A DNA stretch of 64,000 nucleotides from Actinomadura_C sp036008685 (GCA_036008685.1 DASYNF010000055.1:8014-72013), one strand, 5' to 3'; positions 43,105 to 52,013 are shown, counted from the stretch's first letter. Notes: generated from the letters alone by a model not told the origin. A program made the numbers and translations.

Positions 43105-44619
43105 GTGATCAAGTTGAGTGTGCCCGGGACAGGACCCGGCTCGGGACGGCGACATCCCGGATCCTCCGGGGAGCCGGTGACGCGGCCAGGGGCGCCCGCC
43201 GGAGTCGGTGGGACCCCTTGGGCCCGGGCGTCGCTGGCCGGCTGGGCCGGGCTGATCGTGGTCGCGTTCGGGGTGGGCGCCGTGCTCCGCGGGGCCGGGG
43301 CCCTGCCGGTGGACGCGTTCCCGCCGCTACACGCCCACGCCCGGTTGCTCATGGGCCCGTTGTCGCCGGCGGCGGCCGCGGCCCTGGTCGCGGTCGCGGT
43401 GTTGCCGGTCGCGGCCCGGCGGCTGCCCTGGCGGCCGCTGCTCGCGGTCGCGTGGCTCGGGTCGGCGGGCTGGGCCGTGGTGCTCGCGTTGCCTGACGGC
43501 GTCGCCCGGCCGCTCACGGCGCCGACCGAGTATCTGGCCGGGCTGCCGGCCATGGGGGATGACCCGCTGGGCTGGCTGCGCGGCTTCACCGGGGCGTTGC
43601 AGGCCTATCCCACGCACGTGAAGGGGCATCCGCCGCTGCCGATGCTGATTCTGTGGACGACCCAGTGGACAGGGCTGGGGGGAGCGGACCGGGCCGCGGC
43701 CCTGGTGATCGCCGCGGGGGGTTCGGCGGCGGCGGCCATCGCGGTCACGGTGCGGGTGCTCGCGGGTGAGGACGTCGCCCGCCGGGCGGTGCCGTTCCTG
43801 GTCCTCGCTCCGACCGCGGTATGGGTGGCCACCAGCATGGACGCGCTGTTCCTCGGGGTGGCGGCATGGGGAGTGGCCTCGGTCGCCGTGGGAGCCGCGA
43901 AGCCCGGCCCCCTCCCGCCCGGACGGAGTTCGTCCACGGTCGCCGGCCGGGGCAGGCGAGCCGGGCCGCCCGGGTGGGCGGCGCTCGCGAGCTCCTTCGC
44001 GGGCGGGGTTCTGCTCGGTTCCCTGCCGTACCTGAGTTACGGGCTGATCCCGATCTTCGCGCTGCCGCTGGCCGTGCTGATCCTGACGCGCCCGTCCCGG
44101 TCGGTCCTGATGGCGCTCGCCGTCGGATGTCTGGTCGTTCCGGCCGCCTTCACGATCGCCGGTTTCTCCTGGTGGGACGGGGCGGTCGGGACGCACGCCG
44201 CCTGGGCCGCCGGTGCCGGCTCGAGACGGCCGTACGCGTACTTCCTCATCGGCGACCTGGCCGTCCTCGCGCTGCTCATCGGTCCGGTGGCGGCCCAGGC
44301 CCTGCCGTATGCGCTGAGCCGCGCCGCCACCCACGTGCGGGCGCTCCCGCCCCGGCCGCAACAAGGTGATGGGCCCCCTCACGGCAGCGGGCTCCCGGAC
44401 GGCGCCGCGCTCGGATGGCTTGCGGGCGCCGCGCTGGCGGGGGTGATCGCACTCGACCTCTCCGGTGTCACACGGGGCGAGGTCGAGCGGATCTGGCTGC
44501 CCTACGCCGCGTGGATGACGGTCGCGACGGCCGTCCACAGGGCGCCGGTCCGCACACTGCTCTCGACACAGGCTGCCACCGCCCTCCTGATCCAGGCCCT
44601 GGTGAGAGCGCCATGGTGA
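43105..44619 (+). CDS. Polytopic membrane protein, possibly a GT-C type sugar transferase
   Basis: About 504 residues with ten or more hydrophobic segments and a first outside loop containing LHAHARLLMG. A later loop has GALQAYPTHVKGHPPLPM, the kind of luminal acidic/His loop seen in GT-C transferases, but no DD or DE motif proves it. A TACTGT hexamer ends six bases before the GTG, so the mRNA is probably leaderless. It overlaps the response regulator gene by 7 bases. A GT-C taking the lipid sugar made by the divergent GT2 would make sense (inference). Confidence 0.65.
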   Translation: MIKLSVPGTGPGSGRRHPGSSGEPVTRPGAPAGVGGTPWARASLAGWAGLIVVAFGVGAVLRGAGALPVDAFPPLHAHARLLMGPLSPAAAAALVAVAVLPVAARRLPWRPLLAVAWLGSAGWAVVLALPDGVARPLTAPTEYLAGLPAMGDDPLGWLRGFTGALQAYPTHVKGHPPLPMLILWTTQWTGLGGADRAAALVIAAGGSAAAAIAVTVRVLAGEDVARRAVPFLVLAPTAVWVATSMDALFLGVAAWGVASVAVGAAKPGPLPPGRSSSTVAGRGRRAGPPGWAALASSFAGGVLLGSLPYLSYGLIPIFALPLAVLILTRPSRSVLMALAVGCLVVPAAFTIAGFSWWDGAVGTHAAWAAGAGSRRPYAYFLIGDLAVLALLIGPVAAQALPYALSRAATHVRALPPRPQQGDGPPHGSGLPDGAALGWLAGAALAGVIALDLSGVTRGEVERIWLPYAAWMTVATAVHRAPVRTLLSTQAATALLIQALVRAPW

Positions 44620-45311
44620 ACTCTGAGACCGGTCGCATCCTCGTGGTCGACGACGACCCCACCGTCGCCGACGTCGTCGCCCGGTACCTCATCCGTGATG
44701 GCCACGACGTCGACTGCGTGGCCGACGGGCATGCCGCCCTGCGCGTCGCGGCCGAGAAGATCCCGGACCTGGTCGTCCTCGACCTCATGTTGCCCGGTAT
44801 CGACGGGCTGGAGGTGTGCCGCCGGCTCCGCGAGCGATGGCCGGTGCCCATCGTCATGCTGACCGCCCTGGGCGAGGAGGCCGATCGGCTCGTCGGGCTC
44901 GAAACCGGCGCCGACGACTATGTGACCAAGCCGTTCAGCCCCCGTGAACTGGCCCTGCGGGTCAAATCCGTGCTCCGGAGAGCCCGCGGCGCGCCGGCTC
45001 CGGCGGGCGAGACGACCGCTGACGGTGACCTGACCGTGGACGCGGCGGCGCACGAGGTACGGCTTCGCGGGGCCGAGATCTTCCTCACCGCTCGCGAGTT
45101 CGACCTGCTGGCGTTCCTGATGCGCCATCCGCGGCGGGCCTTCACCCGTGCGGACCTGCTCGAAAAGGTCTGGGGTTGGGAGTTCGGCGACTCCTCGACC
45201 GTGACCGTCCACGTACGCCGGCTGAGAGAGAAGATCGAACAAGACCCGACCGCTCCTCGCCGCATCCTGACCGTGTGGGGCGTCGGCTACAGATATGAGC
45301 CCATGACATGA
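44613..45311 (+). CDS. OmpR/PhoB-family response regulator
   Basis: A 232-residue two-domain regulator. The receiver has DDDP, the phospho-Asp in VVLDLMLPG, Thr in MLTAL and Lys in VTKPFSP. The winged-helix output domain has REFDLLAFLMRHPRRAF and STVTVHVRRLREKIE. It starts inside the preceding membrane gene and overlaps the kinase gene by ATGA, so all three are translated together. Targets are probably the divergent arms here (inference). Confidence 0.9.
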   Translation: MVNSETGRILVVDDDPTVADVVARYLIRDGHDVDCVADGHAALRVAAEKIPDLVVLDLMLPGIDGLEVCRRLRERWPVPIVMLTALGEEADRLVGLETGADDYVTKPFSPRELALRVKSVLRRARGAPAPAGETTADGDLTVDAAAHEVRLRGAEIFLTAREFDLLAFLMRHPRRAFTRADLLEKVWGWEFGDSSTVTVHVRRLREKIEQDPTAPRRILTVWGVGYRYEPMT

Positions 45312-46447
45312 TCCCTCCCCACGCGTTCGCCGAGGTGGCGGCGTACGCCGCCGGAGCCGCGCTCCTCGTCGGAGCCGTCGGCGTCGCGCTGTTGTACGCG
45401 CTGCGCCGCCGCTCCATCGCCGTCCTGCAGGCCGTCGTGTCGGCCGCGACCGTCCTGGCCACCGTGGCCGGCATCGTCGCGATCACCCTGAAGATGCTGA
45501 TCACCGAGCACGACCGGTCCGTGGCGCTCACGGTCACCGCCATCGCCGGACTCGTCGGCCTCGGCGTGTCGCTGGTGCTCGGGCACCGGCTGATCGGTGG
45601 CAGCCGTTCGCTCCTCGAAGCCGTACGCCGGGCCGGCCACAGTGGCCGGTTCGTCCGGCCGGAGCGGCGACTGCCCGCCGAGCTGGCGGAACTGAGCACC
45701 GAACTGTCTGCGGCGTATCAGCGCCTGGAGGCCGCACATGCCCGCGAACGAGCGCTGGAGACCAGCCGCCGCGAGCTTGTCGCCTGGGTCAGCCACGACC
45801 TGCGTACGCCCCTGGCCGGGCTGCGCGCGATGGCCGAGGCCCTCGAGGACGAGGTGGTGGCCGACACCGTCACGGTACGCCGCTACCACACGCAGATGCG
45901 GGCGGAGAGCGACCGGCTGGCCGCGATGGTCGACGACCTGTTCGAGCTGTCCCGGATCCACGCGGGGGCGTTGCGGCTGTCACGGCAGCGAGTCGGGCTG
46001 GGCGACCTCGTCTCGGAAACCGTCGCCGGCACCGAGCCGCTCGCCCGCGCCAAGGGCGTACGGCTGCGCGGCCGGGCGCACGCCGTCCTTCCCGTCGAGG
46101 TGGACGCCGCCGAACTGGGCCGGGCCCTGCGCAACCTCGTCGTCAACGCCATCCGGCACACCCCGGCGGACGGCGGAGTCGACATCGTCGCCGGAGCCGA
46201 GGACGGCATGGCCTGCGTCACCGTGTCCGATGCCTGCGGCGGCATCCCCGACGAGGACCTGCCGCGCCTGTTCGACGTGGCGTTCCGCAGTGAGGCCGCG
46301 CGTACACCGGGCGGCGGCGCCGGTCTCGGCCTGGCGATCGCCCGCGGCATCGTCGAGGCCCATGCGGGCGAGATCGGGGTGTCGAACGCCGGCGCCGGCT
46401 GCCGTTTCGTCGTACGGATCCCCCTGGGCGCCCCCCTCAGCGCCTGA
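45308..46447 (+). CDS. Sensor histidine kinase
   Basis: A 379-residue kinase partnered with the preceding regulator. It has three membrane helices at about 10-32, 38-63 and 72-95, with almost no outside loop, so it probably senses something in the membrane. ELVAWVSHDLRTPLAGL holds the phospho-His, and the ATPase domain has LRNLVVNAIRHTP, VSDACGGIP and GAGLGLAI. ATGA overlap with the regulator. Confidence 0.88.
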   Translation: MIPPHAFAEVAAYAAGAALLVGAVGVALLYALRRRSIAVLQAVVSAATVLATVAGIVAITLKMLITEHDRSVALTVTAIAGLVGLGVSLVLGHRLIGGSRSLLEAVRRAGHSGRFVRPERRLPAELAELSTELSAAYQRLEAAHARERALETSRRELVAWVSHDLRTPLAGLRAMAEALEDEVVADTVTVRRYHTQMRAESDRLAAMVDDLFELSRIHAGALRLSRQRVGLGDLVSETVAGTEPLARAKGVRLRGRAHAVLPVEVDAAELGRALRNLVVNAIRHTPADGGVDIVAGAEDGMACVTVSDACGGIPDEDLPRLFDVAFRSEAARTPGGGAGLGLAIARGIVEAHAGEIGVSNAGAGCRFVVRIPLGAPLSA

Positions 46448-46460
46448 CCGCGCCGGCCGC

Positions 46461-47453
46461 TCACGCGCGTACGGCGAACTCGGCCATCCCGTCGTCGAAG
46501 GGAATCGAGGAACGGAAGCCCAGTTCGGTCACGGCCCGGTCCGGGGAGGCGACGATATGGCGAACATCGCCAAGGCGGTATTCGCCGGTCACGATCGGAT
46601 CGGGCCCGCCGTACGCCTTGGCCAGCGCGACCGCCATCTCCCCGACGGTGTGCGGTTCGCCGCTGGCGATGTTGTACGCGCGCAGCGCGCTCGAACCGGA
46701 ACGCCCCGACACGGACTCCAGCGCCAGTACGTTGGCGCGGGCGACATCCCGTACGTGCACGAAGTCGCGCCGCTGCCCGCCGTCCTCGAAGACGCGGGGT
46801 GGTCGCCCGCGTTCCAGACACGACCGGAAGATGGCGGCGACGCCCGCGTACGGGGTGTCGCGCGGCATCCGTGGCCCGTACACGTTGTGGTAGCGCAGCG
46901 CGACCACGGCGCCGCCGGTCATGCGCGCCCATGAGGCCGCGAGGTGTTCCTGGGCGAGCTTGGTGTCGGCGTAGGCGTTGCGTGGGTCCGCGGGCGTGCC
47001 CTCGCCGACGGTGCCCGGTGCCAGCGCGGCGCCGCAGGGGGGACAGCGCGGCTCGAAGCGGCCCGCCGCCAGGTCGCCGGCCGCCCGGGGTTCCGGCCGT
47101 ACCCGGCCGTGGGCCGGGCAGTCGTACGCGCCCTCGCCGTACACCACCATCGAGGAGGCCAGTACGACCCGGTGCACTCCCGCCCGTGCCATCCCGGCGA
47201 GCAGCACCGCGGTGCCCAGGGCGTTCGCCGAGGCGTACGCCGGCAGGTCCGAGACGTCGACGCCGAGCCCGACCTTGGCCGCCTGATGGCAGACCGCGTC
47301 CACACCGATCAGGCGGCGCGCGACCGTCGTCTCGTCGCGGACGTCCTCGCCCGATCGCTGGTCGAGCGTGTGCACGTCGTGGCCACGCTCACGCAGCGCC
47401 TCGACGATGTGGGAGCCGATGAACCCGGCGGCGCCGGTCACAAGTACGCGCAT
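46461..47453 (-). CDS. NAD-dependent nucleotide-sugar epimerase/dehydratase with Cys-rich insertion
   Basis: A 330-residue extended SDR. GAAGFIGSH is the NAD loop, SSMVVYGEG the Ser region and YADTK the catalytic Tyr-Lys. Between them lies an insert with YDCPAHGRVRPE and RCPPCGAAL, two Cys pairs like a zinc knuckle, a feature of a subset of actinobacterial sugar epimerases. It converges on the kinase gene 13 bases away. It should supply an epimerised or deoxygenated sugar nucleotide to the glycan made by this region. Confidence 0.85.
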   Translation of the reverse strand: MRVLVTGAAGFIGSHIVEALRERGHDVHTLDQRSGEDVRDETTVARRLIGVDAVCHQAAKVGLGVDVSDLPAYASANALGTAVLLAGMARAGVHRVVLASSMVVYGEGAYDCPAHGRVRPEPRAAGDLAAGRFEPRCPPCGAALAPGTVGEGTPADPRNAYADTKLAQEHLAASWARMTGGAVVALRYHNVYGPRMPRDTPYAGVAAIFRSCLERGRPPRVFEDGGQRRDFVHVRDVARANVLALESVSGRSGSSALRAYNIASGEPHTVGEMAVALAKAYGGPDPIVTGEYRLGDVRHIVASPDRAVTELGFRSSIPFDDGMAEFAVRA

Positions 47454-47527
47454 GCCCGCACGCTAGCCATGGCCGGCCTGGTGTCGCTCTGATCGCGGCG
47501 AGCCGTACGCACTTCGTAAGGGATGGT

Positions 47528-48763
47528 CTATCGGCCGGTGAGCTCATCGAGTGGCTGGTCGGGGTCGGCCAGTCGCCGCGGGTCGATGGCGAGCCCGGAG
47601 TGGATCAGCGCTTTGATGTGCTCGGTGACGTCCCAGATGTTGAGGTTCATGCCCGCCAGGACATGGTGGTCGCGGCACCAGAACGCGATGAAGTTCCCGG
47701 CGGCCACGTCGCCGCGGAAGACCACCTGGTCGTAGCCGCCCTGTCCCACGTAGCCGGTGTATTCCATGCCCACGTCGTACTGGTCGGTGAAGAAGTAGGG
47801 CAGCCGGTCGTAGGCGGCCCGACCGCCGAGCATGGTCGTTGCCGCGGTGGTGGGCTGGTTGAGGGCATTGGCCCAGTGCTCGACCCGGATATGCGTGCCC
47901 AGCACGGGATGGGCCGCGTTGGCGACGTCTCCTGCGGCGCAGATGCCGGGGTCGCTGGTGGCCAGTGCGGCGTCGACGACCACGCCGTTGTCGACCTTCA
48001 GCCCGGCCTCGACGGCCAGCTGTGTGTTCGGGCTGACCCCCACCCCGACGATCACGGCGTCGGCGTCGATGGCGGTGCCGTCGGCCAACCGCACGCCGGT
48101 GGCCTTGCCCCTATCGGTGAGGATGGAGGTGATCTGAGTGCCGCAGCGCAGGTCGACGCCGTGGTCACGGTGCACGTCGGCGAAGACCTGGGCGACGTGC
48201 CGGCCGAGCACACCCACCAGCGGGAGTTCGGCGGCCTCGATGAGGACGACCTGGACGCCGGCCTGCCTGGCCGCGGCCGCCACTTCCAGGCCGATCCAGC
48301 CGCCGCCGATCACCGCGACCCGCGAGGCGGTGGCCAGCCTGTCCTTGATCTGTTCGCTGTCTTCGATCCGGCGCAGGTAGTGCACCCCATCGGCGCCGGC
48401 GCCGGGGACGGACAGCCTGCGCGGGCTGGATCCGGTCGCCACCAGCAGCTTGTCATAGCCGACGCGGCTGTCGTCGGCCAGCGTGACCTGGCGGGCCGCC
48501 CGGTCGATGGCGGCCACCGCCTGGCCTGGCCGCAGATCGACGTCGTGTTCGCCGTACCACGCGGCCGGGTGGACGAACACCTGATCCCTTTCGCTCTTGC
48601 CGATCAGGTAGTCCTTGGACAACGGGGGCCGCTCGTAGGGGCGGTGCGGTTCGTCGCCGAGCATCACGATCCGACCGTCGAAGCCTTGGTCGCGCAGGGC
48701 TTCGGCGGCCTTGGCTCCTGCCAGGCCGGCACCGACGATCACGAACGTCGTCGCAGGTTCCAC
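47528..48763 (-). CDS. FAD/NAD-dependent ferredoxin reductase-type oxidoreductase
   Basis: A 411-residue pyridine nucleotide-disulfide family enzyme without the redox disulfide. IVGAGLAGAKAAEAL is the FAD loop, RPPLSKDYL the family start motif, VIGGGWIGLEVAAAA the NAD loop and CAAGDVANAAHP the FAD ribityl site. It resembles ferredoxin/rubredoxin reductases. It is last in a four-gene operon with folE and two membrane proteins; its redox partner is not nearby. Confidence 0.86.
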   Translation of the reverse strand: MEPATTFVIVGAGLAGAKAAEALRDQGFDGRIVMLGDEPHRPYERPPLSKDYLIGKSERDQVFVHPAAWYGEHDVDLRPGQAVAAIDRAARQVTLADDSRVGYDKLLVATGSSPRRLSVPGAGADGVHYLRRIEDSEQIKDRLATASRVAVIGGGWIGLEVAAAARQAGVQVVLIEAAELPLVGVLGRHVAQVFADVHRDHGVDLRCGTQITSILTDRGKATGVRLADGTAIDADAVIVGVGVSPNTQLAVEAGLKVDNGVVVDAALATSDPGICAAGDVANAAHPVLGTHIRVEHWANALNQPTTAATTMLGGRAAYDRLPYFFTDQYDVGMEYTGYVGQGGYDQVVFRGDVAAGNFIAFWCRDHHVLAGMNLNIWDVTEHIKALIHSGLAIDPRRLADPDQPLDELTGR

Positions 48764-48823
48764 AGCGCACGTCCTCCTTGGCTATCGGCCGGTTCCCGGT
48801 TCAGGCCGGCCGCGGATGTCGTT

Positions 48824-49420
48824 TCAGGGGTTGACGCCGGTGAGGGCGAAGAACTCACTGCGCGACCGGGGATCCTCGCGGAGCGTGCCGAGCAGTGTGG
48901 AGGTGACGGTGGAGGAGCCGACGGCCTGGACGCCGCGCAGGGTCATGCAGGTGTGCTCGGCCTCGATGACCACACCGATGCCCTTGGGAGCCAGGTGTTC
49001 GGCGAGCCAGCCGGCGATCTGCTTGGTGAGCCGTTCCTGAACCTGAGGCCGGTGGGCGAAGTGCTGGGCGACACGGGCGAACTTCGACAGACCGAGGATG
49101 CGTTCGGCCGGCAGATAGCCGATATGGACCGTGCCGACGAACGGCAGCAGGTGATGCTCGCACACCGACCGCAGGGGGATGCCACGGGCCAGGACGAGTT
49201 CGTCGTAGCCCCCGTCGTTGGGAAAGGTGGTCAGGTCGAACGGGCGGGGGCTGAACAGCTCGGCATACGCGCGGGCCATCCGGCCCGGGGTGCCGCGCAG
49301 GCTCTCGGACTCGGTCGAGATGCCCAAGGCCCGTAGAAAGTCGCCGGCGGCACGTTCGGCCGCCGCGAGATCAACACTGTCGGTCTCCCCGATGACGCGC
49401 AACGCCAGGCTGGATCGCAC
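48824..49420 (-). CDS. folE: GTP cyclohydrolase I
   Basis: A 198-residue type I enzyme that converts GTP to dihydroneopterin triphosphate. Zinc ligands are in RSVCEHHLLPF and EHTCMTLRGVQ; RGTPGRMARAY and FARVAQHFAHRPQVQERL are family landmarks. GTG 49420 has AGGGAG six bases upstream, while ATG 49477 has none. It is not beside other folate genes but in an operon with a FAD reductase and DUF2231, so it is likely a second, specially regulated copy (inference). Confidence 0.93.
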   Translation of the reverse strand: MRSSLALRVIGETDSVDLAAAERAAGDFLRALGISTESESLRGTPGRMARAYAELFSPRPFDLTTFPNDGGYDELVLARGIPLRSVCEHHLLPFVGTVHIGYLPAERILGLSKFARVAQHFAHRPQVQERLTKQIAGWLAEHLAPKGIGVVIEAEHTCMTLRGVQAVGSSTVTSTLLGTLREDPRSRSEFFALTGVNP

Positions 49421-49488
49421 CGACGTCTCCCTTCCGTTGTCGAGGGGGACCGGATCGCCGCCCACGTCAGCGCCCATCTCAGCGCACG

Positions 49489-49962
49489 TCAGCTACCCCC
49501 GACGCCCAGCGCGGTGAGCAGCACCAAGACGACGGTGACGACGGCGAACAAGCCATGGCCCACGACGGCCGGGACGGGAAAGCCGCGTTCGGCGGGCACG
49601 GCGGACTCCTCCGCCGCAGGGGCCGTAGCCGAGCCGCCGGTCGCGGCGCGCCCTGTGGAGGAGGCGGCGCGGGCCCGGTGAACGGGGATCCAGCGGGCCA
49701 GCATGGCGAAGCCGAGCAGCGCGACGGGGAGCAGAATGATGAACGCCGCCCAGGCCAAGGTACGAGCGCCGGCGACGACGTAGACCACCCACACCACCAA
49801 GCCGACCGCGGCCAGCAGGAAGTGCCCGAAGATGACCGGCGCCGGGAACCGGGTCGTCCTGGTCTGCTGCTGGCGTACACCGCCGCGCGCCAGCCAGGTG
49901 CCCATTAGGTAGAACCCGCCCAGCGCGGTGATGAGCCAGGTGATCAAAGCGGCGATACTCAT
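49489..49962 (-). CDS. Four-helix membrane protein of unknown function
   Basis: A 157-residue protein with helices at about 3-22, 43-63, 71-92 and 130-155 and an Ala/Glu-rich loop between the third and fourth. ATG 49962 overlaps the DUF2231 stop and has AGGAGA upstream. FPAPVIFGHFLLAAVGL and FPVPAVVGHGLFAVVTVV look like two copies of one helix, suggesting internal duplication. No family recognised. Confidence 0.65.
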   Translation of the reverse strand: MSIAALITWLITALGGFYLMGTWLARGGVRQQQTRTTRFPAPVIFGHFLLAAVGLVVWVVYVVAGARTLAWAAFIILLPVALLGFAMLARWIPVHRARAASSTGRAATGGSATAPAAEESAVPAERGFPVPAVVGHGLFAVVTVVLVLLTALGVGGS

Positions 49963-50516
49963 GATCGGTCTCCTGTGCGAGTACGGGCTTTCCGGTCGGA
50001 TGGGGAGCGGTGGGTGAAGCCCTCGGCCTGGGTGGTCTCGTCGGCGACCCGGACTCCGTAGCGGTAGGCGAGCTTGCCGCCCAGGAATCCCGACACCCCC
50101 AGCACGGCCAGGCCGGCCGCTGAGAGCGCGAGCCTCAGGACGGGCACGCCGGCGGGATCTCGATAGTCGCCCAGCCGCCAGGCAAAGCCGATCGCGTAGG
50201 CGGCGGTGACGGCCAGACTCAGGCTCATGTGCACCAGTGCGGTACGGAACGCACGAGTGCCGGTCGGGACGGCGAACAGGTCCAAGAACCCGGCGCAGGC
50301 CGCGGCCAGGGCGCCGAGCACCCCGATCGCGATCAGCCACAGCGATCCCTGGGCCAGGAAGCCCGGCCGGTGGACGAGGTGTGAAGCGACGTCGAAGAGA
50401 AGGCTGGCCACCCACGCCCCGATCGGCACCGTCACCAGGATCGGGTGCAGCGGATGGCCGTAGGTGCCGGCGAGCAGGCTCACCGGCTGTTTGGCCTGAC
50501 GCGGCGGACCGGCCAT
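49959..50516 (-). CDS. DUF2231 membrane protein
   Basis: A 185-residue protein with the DUF2231 start GHPLHPILVTVPIGAW, where the two His could bind heme or metal, and four membrane helices. The family is often linked to electron transfer. It is the first gene of the folE operon. AGGAGG lies five bases before its ATG and a promoter at 50542-50570 just beyond. Confidence 0.8.
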   Translation of the reverse strand: MAGPPRQAKQPVSLLAGTYGHPLHPILVTVPIGAWVASLLFDVASHLVHRPGFLAQGSLWLIAIGVLGALAAACAGFLDLFAVPTGTRAFRTALVHMSLSLAVTAAYAIGFAWRLGDYRDPAGVPVLRLALSAAGLAVLGVSGFLGGKLAYRYGVRVADETTQAEGFTHRSPSDRKARTRTGDRS

Positions 50517-50541
50517 GACTCACCTCCTATTTCACCAACAA

Positions 50542-50570
50542 GTATTGGCTTTATTCGAGACGTGAGTCAA
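50542..50570 (-). promoter_or_regulatory. Promoter of the DUF2231-folE operon
   Basis: On the minus strand TTGACT (50570-50565), a 17-base spacer and CAATAC (50547-50542) make a good vegetative promoter; the start codon is about 25 bases on. It lies 54 bases from the divergent regulator's -10, so one bound regulator could control both. Confidence 0.6.
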
Positions 50571-50623
50571 TAGGCTCAGAAAACTGGGTGGGTTTTGATG
50601 TTTTCGCCCATGTCCCTAGGCGT

Positions 50624-50629
50624 TATAGT
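50624..50629 (+). promoter_or_regulatory. -10 element of a leaderless regulator transcript
   Basis: TATAGT ends nine bases before the GTG start at 50639 and TTTTCG lies 17 bases upstream of it. There is no ribosome-binding site between, so transcription probably starts at or next to the start codon. Confidence 0.5.
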
Positions 50630-50638
50630 CTGAAAGAC

Positions 50639-51352
50639 GTGACTTCGGATGCCTCCACCATCGCCGCGGTCGCCGTGCTCGGCGACGATCTGCGCAGGCG
50701 TATGTACGCCTTCATCCGCCGCTCCGACCGGCCCGTCACCCGAGATGAGGCCGCCGCCAGCGTCGGCATCTCCCGCAAACTCGCCGCGTTCCATCTCGAC
50801 AAGCTCGTGGCGGCGGGGCTGCTGACGGCCGGCTATGCCAACCTGTCCGGCGTCCGCCGGGTGGGCCGGACTCCGAAGGTGTACGAGGCCGCCGACGTGG
50901 ACGTCCGGGTCGGCATCCCGCAGCGCGAGCACGGCATCCTCGCCGACATCCTGATCGATGCCGTGCTGACCGAGACCGGCGGCGAGAGTGCCCGTCAGGC
51001 CGCGCTCCGTGTCGCCGTCGACCGCGGCCGCCGGCTCGGCGAGAGCGAACGCGACCAGGCCAGGCCCGGCCGTCTCGGAGCCGAACGGGCCCTCACCTGC
51101 GCAGGTGAAGTCCTGGAACGGCACGGCTTCGAACCCGTCCGCGATGCTCCTACCTTGCTACGCCTGCGCAACTGCCCCTTCCACCCCCTCGCCGCCAAGG
51201 CCCCTGACCTCGTCTGCGCCATCAACCACGCCTTCCTCACCGGCCTTTTGGCCGGCCTGAACGCGAGGACCGTCCACGCCACCCTCGCCCCACGTCCCGG
51301 GGCGTGCTGCGTCGAACTGGGCGCAGGGACCGGGACCGAGCCCGCCATCTGA
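50639..51352 (+). CDS. Winged-helix regulator with C-terminal cysteine cluster
   Basis: A 237-residue regulator. The first 80 residues are an ArsR/MarR-like winged helix (VTRDEAAASVGISRKLAAFHLDKL). The C-terminal domain ends LRNCPFHPLA..., then a Cys 14 residues after the first, then a CC pair near the end, resembling the Fe-S-binding cysteines of SufR-type regulators. It should sense iron-sulfur status, redox or a metal. GTG 50639 is chosen because the -10 lies just before it. It is divergent from the folE operon, its most likely target. Confidence 0.8.
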   Translation: MTSDASTIAAVAVLGDDLRRRMYAFIRRSDRPVTRDEAAASVGISRKLAAFHLDKLVAAGLLTAGYANLSGVRRVGRTPKVYEAADVDVRVGIPQREHGILADILIDAVLTETGGESARQAALRVAVDRGRRLGESERDQARPGRLGAERALTCAGEVLERHGFEPVRDAPTLLRLRNCPFHPLAAKAPDLVCAINHAFLTGLLAGLNARTVHATLAPRPGACCVELGAGTGTEPAI

Positions 51353-51504
51353 TACACCGGCACCGCCCATGGCCTGAGCCGGCCGCGCGGCCTTATGGGA
51401 TCGTGTCCGGCGCGCGGCCGTGGGACACCACATCGACGACGGCCCCAAGGCCGGTGATCAGGAGAACGTCGTGGCGGCCGAGCCGGGGGGCAGAGCCCCC
51501 GGTG

Positions 51505-51846
51505 TCATGTGACCCAGCCGTTGGACCGTGCCCGGTGGAGCTCCTGGTGGGCCTCGGGTGTGTCGAGCATCTCCAGGCCTCTGATCGCCCAGAACCGCAG
51601 CGACTCGTCATCGCTTTCCAGCCGGTCTGCCAGTACGCCGAGGGCGCGCGGAGATCGCGCCTCGGAGATGAGCTCCAACAGCAGGCAGCGCAGTCCGTGG
51701 TCCTCTCGTTCTCTGCCGAACTCGGCGATGAGATCGTCCACGTACGCGTCCGCGTGCTCGCGCAGGAAGTCGAATCCGTTTTCCCTGAGCTCGGGATCCC
51801 GGCTCCGCATCGACTGCAGCGCTCGTGCGAAACGCTGATGCGCCAT
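51505..51846 (-). CDS. HEAT-repeat protein
   Basis: A 113-residue helical protein with repeats such as DPELRENGFDFLREHAD, GLRCLLLELISEARSPRALGVL and ESLRFWAIRGLEML. It is probably a protein-protein adaptor. ATG 51846 shares its first base with the stop of a small upstream gene (TGATG), so translation is coupled. No enzymatic motif. Confidence 0.75.
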   Translation of the reverse strand: MAHQRFARALQSMRSRDPELRENGFDFLREHADAYVDDLIAEFGREREDHGLRCLLLELISEARSPRALGVLADRLESDDESLRFWAIRGLEMLDTPEAHQELHRARSNGWVT

Positions 51847-52013
51847 CAGGTCGTCCTCATTGTGAAGCGGTCGCGCAGCCGGCTCGGGACGGGGCCTCCC
51901 GCACCGGCCGGCGGCTCGTCCGATTCGGCGCGTACGGTCGGGGGGAGAGCGGCCGTCGTGGCCGGCTCGGCCCATGGAGGGGCCATGCCCTCGCCGGGGG
52001 GCGTGTGCTGCAT
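51846..52013 (-). CDS. Small Pro/Ala-rich protein coupled to the HEAT gene
   Basis: A 55-residue product, too short to be noticed readily: it starts MQHTPPGEGMAPPWAEP and ends SRLRDRFTMRTT. AGGAG lies about ten bases before the ATG and its TGA overlaps the HEAT start. The sequence is disordered-looking with a basic end. Its position suggests a partner or regulator of the HEAT protein. About 140 bases upstream to 52156 hold only the inverted-repeat arm. Confidence 0.5.
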   Translation of the reverse strand: MQHTPPGEGMAPPWAEPATTAALPPTVRAESDEPPAGAGGPVPSRLRDRFTMRTT

